Source: DUOD01 sp050945235
GTDB lineage: Bacteria; Bacillota; Clostridia; DUOD01
Length of the DNA: 11,836 bases
Assembly: GCA_050945235.1 (NCBI GenBank)
Contig: JBMNSO010000048.1
Span: forward strand, 1-11,836
Direction of reading: 5' to 3'
Shown here piece by piece: positions 7,435 to 11,836 of this stretch (position 1 is its first letter; each line of letters starts with the position of its first letter). Position numbers and translations under genes: made by a program. The notes beneath the pieces were generated by a model. That model saw only the letters and a list, made by a program, of their open reading frames with translations. It made no database searches and was not told the origin of the DNA.

Positions 7435-7468
7435 AGGGGACCTGGTTAAATCCAGGTCCCCTTTAAAT
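7429..7468. terminator. Perfect 17-bp hairpin between convergent sigG and HPr-like gene
   Basis: ATTTAAAGGGGACCTGG (7429-7445) is perfectly repeated in inverse at 7452-7468 around a six-base loop. The right arm ends CCCCTTTAAAT, so only a short T run follows in either direction, but the strong GC core and its place between converging genes support a bidirectional terminator. The left arm overlaps the sigG stop codon (7432-7434), and the right arm ends two bases before the stop of the leftward gene. Confidence 0.75.
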
Positions 7469-7470
7469 GT

Positions 7471-7716
7471 TTAGTCAACAATATATTCTTTAATCTCTTG
7501 GAAGAGTTGAAAGCATTCTTTACAGTCATCCATCTCACAATGGATGGACAACGCAACTGGTTTGCTGAGGTCGAGGCTGAATATTCCCAGAATTGACTTG
7601 GCGTCAACGTTATGTCTTCCCGATTTCAAGTCGATTTCGTGGGTGCAGTTTGATACCTTTTCTACGAAGTTTTTTACGTTTTGAGCCGACTCCAAACGGA
7701 TATTTATACTTTTCAT
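7471..7716 (-). CDS. HPr-family protein lacking the phospho-histidine motif
   Basis: An 81-residue protein of the HPr fold family. The second half, VDAKSILGIFSLDLSKPVALSIHC, matches the HPr region around regulatory Ser46 (LKSIMGVMSLG in B. subtilis), placing the equivalent serine at residue 41, followed by the usual C-terminal helix (KECFQLFQEIKEYI). The active-site histidine motif G-I-H-A-R-P is absent: the corresponding stretch reads LESAQNVKNF. It therefore should not act as a PTS phosphocarrier and may be regulatory, like Crh of Bacillus, which also lacks the histidine. Four cysteines (24, 60, 65, 68) are unusual for HPr. The start is set by AGGAGGT (7724-7730 on the plus strand). It is transcribed alone, leftward, converging on sigG. 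Confidence 0.8.
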   Translation of the reverse strand: MKSINIRLESAQNVKNFVEKVSNCTHEIDLKSGRHNVDAKSILGIFSLDLSKPVALSIHCEMDDCKECFQLFQEIKEYIVD

Positions 7717-7748
7717 ATCTATCTACCTCCTATCGAACTCTCATTGTT

Positions 7749-7777
7749 AGTATATATGAAATTCTCTAAGTATACAA
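7749..7777 (-). promoter_or_regulatory. SigA-type promoter of the HPr-like gene
   Basis: On the minus strand TTGTAT (plus 7772-7777) and TATACT (plus 7749-7754) are separated by exactly 17 bases, lying 33 bases upstream of the start codon with the ribosome binding site between. A 7-1-7 palindrome (7779-7793, ATATCTT/AAGATAT) lies immediately upstream of the -35 and could be an operator. Confidence 0.55.
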
Positions 7778-7847
7778 CATATCTTAAAGATATCCATATA
7801 TATCACCATATAAGAGTGTATATCGTAATGTTTATTTAATTATTAAA

Positions 7848-7878
7848 GTTATATTTTTCTATTTTTTCGTACATAATA
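7848..7878 (+). promoter_or_regulatory. Weak candidate promoter of the activase operon, SigG/SigF-like
   Basis: CATAATA (7872-7878) is a full match to the SigG -10 pattern CATnnTA. GTTATA (7848-7853), 18 bases upstream, shares only the ATA end with the -35 pattern. No convincing SigA promoter was found in the 7780-7893 stretch; CATAAT could also serve SigA with a poor -35. The gap 7717-7909 otherwise holds the leftward promoter, a palindrome and AT-rich sequence. Confidence 0.25.
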
Positions 7879-7909
7879 CTATTTAGTGCTGCTAAAGGGG
7901 TGATTAAGA

Positions 7910-8911
7910 TTGAGAGTAGGCATGCCAAGGTCTTTGTTATATTTCCACTATGGGAGGCTATGGGAAACTTTTTTAATGGAACTGGGGTTAGAGGTGGTAA
8001 CATCTCCTCCAACCAATAAGCGTATATTGGATCTAGGTGTAAAGAATTGTGTGGATGACGCGTGTTTGCCGGTAAAATTATTCCACGGTCATGTGGAATT
8101 CCTTAAAGGCCATGTGGATTCCATTTTCATACCGAGGATAGTAAGTATTAGACAATGGGAGTTTATATGCCCGAAATTTTGTGGCTTGCCTGAGATGGTC
8201 AAGTATACCATAAAGGATATGACTCCAATTCTGCAATTGGAACACAACGTTCATAAGCCAAGATCCAATTTTATCGAAGGTTTTTACCAGTTAGGTATAT
8301 CCTTGGGTTATAAAAGAAGGGAAATAGTAAATTCTTACAAGAAAGCAATGAAAAGCCAGAAATCCTTTGAAGAACAGTGTAAAATGGGTGTTATTCCATG
8401 GTATTTTAACAAGGCATCCCTTAAGGTTTCAAAAAATAGGGAAGATCTGATTACAATAGCATTAATAGGACATCCATATATTTTGTATGACCATTATGGA
8501 AATATGAATATAATCTCAAAGCTTTATGATAGGGGAATAAGGGTAATGACCCCGGAGATGGTTTTAGAAGAGGAAATCGACAAACATGCGGCGATGTTAA
8601 GCAAACCAATGTTCTGGAGTTTCGGTCGTAAGCTTTATGGTGCATCAATGTACTATATAAAGGATTATTTGGTGGATGGTGTTATATACTTAAGTGCCTT
8701 TGCATGTGGTATTGATTCCTTAATTGCAGAATTGGTAGAGCGAAAAATAAGGAGGGAGACTACGATACCCATCGCACTGTTTAATATTGATGAGCATACC
8801 GGCGAAGCCGGTATGAATACCAGACTGGATGCTTTTATTGATATGGTAATACGGAGGAAAGAACATGAAAGTAACATTTCCACACATGGGAAATACATAC
8901 ATAGCTGCTAA
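7910..8911 (+). CDS. DUF2229 / acyl-CoA dehydratase activase-related protein, subunit 1
   Basis: A 333-residue cysteine-containing protein of the DUF2229 family, related to BcrB/HgdA-type 2-hydroxyacyl-CoA dehydratase components and often fused to activase ATPases. Visible family features are GMPRSLLYFHYGRLWETF at the N-terminus, CVDDACLPVKLFHGH (Cys47, Cys52), CPKFCGLPEM (Cys87, Cys91), SAFACGIDS (Cys266) and the C-terminal DEHTGEAGMNTRLDAF (294-309). These cysteines probably bind an iron-sulfur cluster (inference). The start is TTG 7910, supported by AAAGGGGTGAT (7894-7904); the next ATG (7922) is too far from it. Its last 47 bases overlap the next gene, which is a diverged paralog. Substrate unknown. 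Confidence 0.8.
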   Translation: MRVGMPRSLLYFHYGRLWETFLMELGLEVVTSPPTNKRILDLGVKNCVDDACLPVKLFHGHVEFLKGHVDSIFIPRIVSIRQWEFICPKFCGLPEMVKYTIKDMTPILQLEHNVHKPRSNFIEGFYQLGISLGYKRREIVNSYKKAMKSQKSFEEQCKMGVIPWYFNKASLKVSKNREDLITIALIGHPYILYDHYGNMNIISKLYDRGIRVMTPEMVLEEEIDKHAAMLSKPMFWSFGRKLYGASMYYIKDYLVDGVIYLSAFACGIDSLIAELVERKIRRETTIPIALFNIDEHTGEAGMNTRLDAFIDMVIRRKEHESNISTHGKYIHSC

Positions 8912-9974
8912 AGGATTTTTTGAGGGGTTGGGAATAGATGTGGTCATACCCAAACCTTGTAATAAAAGGACCTTGGAAATGGGTACGAAATGCTCCCCGG
9001 AATCGGCCTGCTTGCCCCTCAAGGTAAACCTCGGCAACTATTTGGACTGTATAGAACGGGGAGCGGATACGGTTGTCCTATCGGGTAGTTGTGGACCCTG
9101 CCGATTTGGGTATTATGGGATTGTACAAAAAGAAATCTTAAAAGACATGGGTTATGATATAGATTTTATAATTATTGACCCACTCCAAAACAGTTTAAAA
9201 AGATTTTTACAACCCATTAAAAAGCTGTTTTCCGGCCAAAGCCTGACTAAGGTATATAAGGTAGGTCGGGTAGCTTTCCAAGTGGTTAGGGAGATTGACG
9301 AGTTGGAATATTTGACCTTTAAAATAAGACCGAGGGAAAAGAGAAAAAATGAGACTGATAGAGTTTATGGCAATTTTAAAAGGGAAGTATTAAAGGTAAA
9401 TGGCCCCTATGAAATTTTAGATCTTATAAGAAAATACAGACAAAAACTTTTAGCCATAGACATTGACAGGGAACTTAATCCACTGAGAATTGGCATTGTT
9501 GGTGAGATATACACCATCATCGAACCATATGTTAACTTGAACATAGAACAAAAGCTGGGGAATATGGGAGTAGAGGTGGACAGATCTTTATCGATAAGTA
9601 GGTGGGTTGATGATAATGTTACCCGCCGCTTTTTAAGACCGGGTCATAGGGAAAATGAGGTGGAGAGGGCTGCAAAGCCATATATTCCGCTGTGTATAGG
9701 AGGACATGCAAGGGAATGCATAGGGCATACCGTTTTATATGGCAGGAAGGGTTATGATGGTATAATCCAAATACTGCCTTTTGGTTGTATGCCTGAGATA
9801 GTGGCTGAAAGTGTACTGCCAACGGTTCAAAGGGATATGGGCATACCAATAATGACGTTGGTAGTGGATGAGCTCACTGGGGAAACGGGTTACAGTACAC
9901 GTTTGGAAGCCTTTACAGACATGATACTGAGGAAAAGAGAAAGGAGCAACTTAAAGTGTACAATGGATATTTAG
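8865..9974 (+). CDS. DUF2229-like acyl-CoA dehydratase-related protein, subunit 2
   Basis: A 369-residue protein of the same superfamily as the preceding gene. Aligned blocks include the N-terminal GLGIDVVIPKPCNKRTLEMG, CSPESACLPLKVNLGNY (Cys43, Cys49), SGSCGPCRFGYYG (Cys76, Cys79), CIGGHARECIGH (277, 285), PFGCMPE (Cys308) and DELTGETGYSTRLEAF (335-350). The Cys-x2-Cys and PFGCMPE elements resemble cluster-binding sites of HgdB-like proteins; the middle section (about 110-210) is less conserved and basic. ATG 8865 follows GGAGG (8853-8857) with ideal spacing inside the end of the previous gene, so the two are probably translationally coupled. It likely forms a complex with subunit 1 and receives electrons from the activase encoded next (inference). 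Confidence 0.8.
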   Translation: MKVTFPHMGNTYIAAKGFFEGLGIDVVIPKPCNKRTLEMGTKCSPESACLPLKVNLGNYLDCIERGADTVVLSGSCGPCRFGYYGIVQKEILKDMGYDIDFIIIDPLQNSLKRFLQPIKKLFSGQSLTKVYKVGRVAFQVVREIDELEYLTFKIRPREKRKNETDRVYGNFKREVLKVNGPYEILDLIRKYRQKLLAIDIDRELNPLRIGIVGEIYTIIEPYVNLNIEQKLGNMGVEVDRSLSISRWVDDNVTRRFLRPGHRENEVERAAKPYIPLCIGGHARECIGHTVLYGRKGYDGIIQILPFGCMPEIVAESVLPTVQRDMGIPIMTLVVDELTGETGYSTRLEAFTDMILRKRERSNLKCTMDI

Positions 9975-10960
9975 GTGTTGATGTAGGATCGGTCAGCATT
10001 AATCTAATAGTAATGGATGATAATAACGAAATAATAGAAAAGTTGTATTTAAGGACGGAAGGAAAGCCTATCCTGGTTCTCAAGCATGGTTTAAATATTT
10101 TACATAAAAAGCTCCCAAACAGTTTTAATATTCTTAGCGTGGGTGCTACTGGCAGTGGTAGAAACCTGGCTTCTTTAATGTTAGGTGCTGATGTTGTGAA
10201 AAATGAAATAACCGCCCATGGTGTTGCGGCAATTACCTTTGTTCCTGATGTAAAAACGGTCCTGGAAATAGGAGGCCAGGATTCAAAAATAATAATTATC
10301 AGGGATGGGGTAATAGTTGATTTTGCAATGAATACGGTGTGTGCTGCCGGTACCGGGTCCTTCCTGGATAGGCAGGCCAGTAGGCTAAACGTACCCATTG
10401 AGGAATTCGGCAGCAAGGCATTAAAATCTACTACACCGGTTAGAATCGCAGGGAGATGTGCGGTTTTTGCAGAGTCTGATATGATACATAAACAGCAGCT
10501 GGGTTATAATGAAGAAGATATTATTAATGGATTATGTGAAGCCTTGGCAAGAAATTTTATAAATAACTTAGGCAAAGGCAAGGAAATCATTGGACCGATA
10601 GTTTTCCAAGGCGGGGTTGCCGCTAATGTAGGTATAAAAAGGGCCTTTGAAAGGTTGCTAAACAAGGAAATATTAATACCTAAAAATTATGATGTGATGG
10701 GGGCGATTGGAGCTGCCATATTAGCTAAGGAACACTATATGAAAACCGGTTATACTTCCTTTAAAGGGTTCAATGTGGCAGATATGAACCATAAAACAAA
10801 AAGCTTTGAATGCAGCGGTTGCGAGAATATGTGCGAGGTTGTACAATTTATTGCCGGTGACAAGGTAGTTGCCAGGTGGGGAGACAAATGTGGAAAATGG
10901 AGTAACATGTCAAATGACCAGGTTGATGTTAACGAGGGTGAAAAAAAGGCAATGGCCTGA
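9956..10960 (+). CDS. Acyl-CoA dehydratase activase (BcrAD/BadF/HgdC-type ATPase)
   Basis: A 334-residue ATPase of the ASKHA fold. In this family a homodimer holds one [4Fe-4S] cluster and uses ATP hydrolysis to inject a low-potential electron into a partner protein. Motifs: phosphate-1 LGVDVGSVSINLIVMD (6-21), EIGGQDSK (104-111), the first cluster cysteine in NTVCAAGTGSFLDRQA (Cys129), the second in GRCAVFAESDMIHKQQ (Cys168), and FQGGVAANVGIKRAF (217-231). The 39-residue cysteine spacing agrees with HgdC. A C-terminal extension carries C-x2-C-x3-C (286, 289, 293) plus Cys312, not needed for the basic activase. GTG 9956 is set by AAGGAG (9941-9946) and overlaps the previous gene by 19 bases. 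The family call is secure; the substrate of the system is not. Confidence 0.92.
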   Translation: MYNGYLGVDVGSVSINLIVMDDNNEIIEKLYLRTEGKPILVLKHGLNILHKKLPNSFNILSVGATGSGRNLASLMLGADVVKNEITAHGVAAITFVPDVKTVLEIGGQDSKIIIIRDGVIVDFAMNTVCAAGTGSFLDRQASRLNVPIEEFGSKALKSTTPVRIAGRCAVFAESDMIHKQQLGYNEEDIINGLCEALARNFINNLGKGKEIIGPIVFQGGVAANVGIKRAFERLLNKEILIPKNYDVMGAIGAAILAKEHYMKTGYTSFKGFNVADMNHKTKSFECSGCENMCEVVQFIAGDKVVARWGDKCGKWSNMSNDQVDVNEGEKKAMA

Positions 10961-11064
10961 TAGGATTTAATAATATTAAAATCATGGATAAAATTAAATC
11001 AGTCAACAAAAACTAAAAAGAGATTTGAATTTTATTAAGATGGAAAAGCAAAGGAGGAATAACA

Positions 11065-11259
11065 TTGGAATCCCCAAGCAAACAACAGAAAATGTATGTA
11101 GCTTCAGTTTGTTCGGAGTACAGGTCCAGGGACAGCGCTCTAAATTCTGTTCAGAATATACATTCCGATGACCCCTTAAGCTGTGACGGGTGTATACATT
11201 GGAATAATTCAAGGTGTAAAATATTCGATGACGTATTGTCGCGGATAGACCAGACATAA
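11065..11259 (+). CDS. Small four-cysteine protein of unknown function
   Basis: A 64-residue hydrophilic protein that I do not recognise. It has Cys16 and a C-x2-C-x7-C cluster (Cys40, Cys43, Cys51) in LSCDGCIHWNNSRCKIFDD, a plausible zinc or iron site. The TTG start is backed by a very strong ribosome binding site, AAGGAGG (11051-11057), seven bases upstream, which is the main argument that it is real. It lies 104 bases after the activase gene with no clear terminator or strong promoter in between, so it may be the last gene of that operon. No signal peptide or membrane segment. Confidence 0.65.
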   Translation: MESPSKQQKMYVASVCSEYRSRDSALNSVQNIHSDDPLSCDGCIHWNNSRCKIFDDVLSRIDQT

Positions 11260-11329
11260 CTATATAGTTTTCTATCGGGGGGTCTACTAATTTTCCAACA
11301 TAAATTAGGTCTTGATCATAATGGGTTGA

Positions 11330-11689
11330 CTACATTTGGCCAATATCATGCCAAAGCTGTTGGATTAGTATAATGGTAGCATAAGAATTGGATTTATCCT
11401 TGGTTTCCAAGTATGCCCTTAGTTTTGTGAAGTTATTTTCTATATCATTAACATAATCATGATCTATATCTATCTGTAAAAACGGTTTGATTTTTTTCCA
11501 GGTTTTTTGTGTGTTCTTTAGGCTGTTTCTGGCATTTTCCCACTCACCTTTACGAATATAGCTTTCTGTTTCAGTTAATTGTTTAGAAAATTGGATATTG
11601 TTATCCAATGGTCTTTTAAAAACGGTGCAAGAACATGCGGTGAAAAATAAAAGGTTAAAGGATATAAAAAATAGAATAGTTTTTTTCAT
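11330..11689 (-). CDS. DUF4363 family protein, putative lipoprotein
   Basis: A 119-residue protein with an N-terminal hydrophobic segment (residues 4-18) ending in FTAC, a plausible lipobox with Cys19 as the lipidated residue. The rest is helical and fits DUF4363: GEWENARNSLKNTQKTWKKIKPF, IDHDYVNDIENNFTKLRAYL and ETKDKSNSYATIILIQQL, with spaced Trp residues. Family function is unknown; members are common in spore-forming Clostridia. ATG 11689 is chosen because AGGAGG (plus 11698-11703) is eight bases away, whereas the TTG at 11695 is too close. It converges on the small cysteine protein. The 70-base gap between them has only a weak 7-bp AT-rich inverted repeat (11287-11308). Confidence 0.75.
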   Translation of the reverse strand: MKKTILFFISFNLLFFTACSCTVFKRPLDNNIQFSKQLTETESYIRKGEWENARNSLKNTQKTWKKIKPFLQIDIDHDYVNDIENNFTKLRAYLETKDKSNSYATIILIQQLWHDIGQM

Positions 11690-11738
11690 AGACAATTCCT
11701 CCTTACTTTTAATCGCGTTCTGTTAACTTAAATGAAAA

Positions 11739-11768
11739 TTGAAAACCTCGAGCTCCTTAAGGTATAAT
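11739..11768 (+). promoter_or_regulatory. SigA-type promoter with dyad in the spacer
   Basis: TTGAAA (11739-11744) and a perfect TATAAT (11763-11768) are 18 bases apart. The spacer is filled by an imperfect dyad, ACCTCGAG (11745-11752), CTC, CTTAAGGT (11756-11763), with 6 of 8 half-site positions matching. This is the layout of promoters controlled by MerR-family activators, though their spacers are usually 19-20 bases. It would drive the gene starting at 11813. Confidence 0.6.
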
Positions 11769-11812
11769 AGCAATTGCCACAAAACCATTACTCCAAAAGG
11801 AGGCCGAGGCCT

Positions 11813-11836
11813 ATGACTATTATACCAAAAATTAAA
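11813..11836 (+). CDS. Start of an unidentified gene, cut by the window end
   Basis: ATG 11813 opens a frame of eight codons (MTIIPKIK) to the window edge. It has a strong ribosome binding site AAAAGGAGG (11795-11803) nine bases upstream and the promoter at 11739-11768. Too little is visible to name it. An MTIIP-like opening is something I associate with some clostridial transposases, but eight residues cannot support that call. Confidence 0.5.

Noticed and set aside
9913..10416. Leftward 167-codon open frame opposite the activase gene
   Set aside because: It is antisense to a well-supported ATPase gene and has low-complexity composition without domain motifs.
10961..11064. Possible terminator after the activase gene
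   Set aside because: GATTTAA and TTAAAATC near 10965-10982 form only a weak, imperfect AT stem with no T run, so termination is not supported.
11003..11257. Leftward 84-codon open frame opposite the small cysteine protein
   Set aside because: No ribosome binding site precedes its start, whereas the rightward frame has an excellent one; the product resembles nothing known.
11813..11836. Calling the final gene a transposase and the region an insertion sequence
   Set aside because: Only eight residues are visible and no matching terminal repeat lies inside the window.
1..11836. CRISPR arrays, tRNA or rRNA genes, riboswitches and prophage genes
   Set aside because: No regularly spaced repeats, tRNA-like cloverleaf sequences, rRNA stretches or phage-type products were seen; all gaps are shorter than about 200 bases.

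Overview
The window is AT-rich and tightly packed. It carries the end of a Gram-positive division cluster joined to the spoIIG/sigG sporulation block, so it points to an endospore-forming member of the Firmicutes. The proteins look clostridial rather than bacillar: there are anaerobe-type radical dehydratase activases, DUF4363 and tandem DUF881 genes. The genus cannot be fixed from the sequence alone.

Region 1 (1-4770) is a same-strand cell-division run: the C-terminal part of FtsQ/DivIB (cut by the window edge), two tandem DUF881 membrane coiled-coil proteins (in the place of Bacillus ylxW/ylxX), small basic protein Sbp, FtsA and FtsZ, closed by a clear intrinsic terminator. Spacing is minimal and starts are coupled through ribosome binding sites lying at or inside the preceding stop.

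Region 2 (4771-7468) is the sporulation sigma block: spoIIGA (membrane aspartic protease), sigE (made as a pro-protein that SpoIIGA processes) and sigG (late forespore sigma). A Spo0A-type promoter candidate precedes spoIIGA. The sigE-sigG gap holds a SigF/SigG-type promoter candidate. It also holds an upstream segment that can pair with the sigG ribosome binding site. Only read-through transcripts from the spoIIG promoter would contain that segment, so the layout could keep mother-cell read-through mRNA from making SigG. A long perfect hairpin overlaps the sigG stop.

Region 3 (7471-7909) is a leftward HPr-like gene lacking the phospho-histidine motif, with its own SigA-type promoter, followed by an AT-rich divergent regulatory gap.

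Region 4 (7910-10960) is an overlapping three-gene operon: two diverged DUF2229-type cysteine-rich proteins related to 2-hydroxyacyl-CoA dehydratase components, and one BcrAD/BadF-type ATPase activase with both cluster-ligating cysteines. No classical dehydratase subunits accompany them, so the substrate is unknown. This is the least characterised system in the window.

Region 5 (10961-11836) holds a 64-residue four-cysteine protein, a leftward DUF4363 putative lipoprotein, and the first eight codons of a rightward gene. That last gene has a strong SigA-type promoter whose spacer is filled by an imperfect dyad.

No rRNA, tRNA, CRISPR array or complete mobile element was seen.
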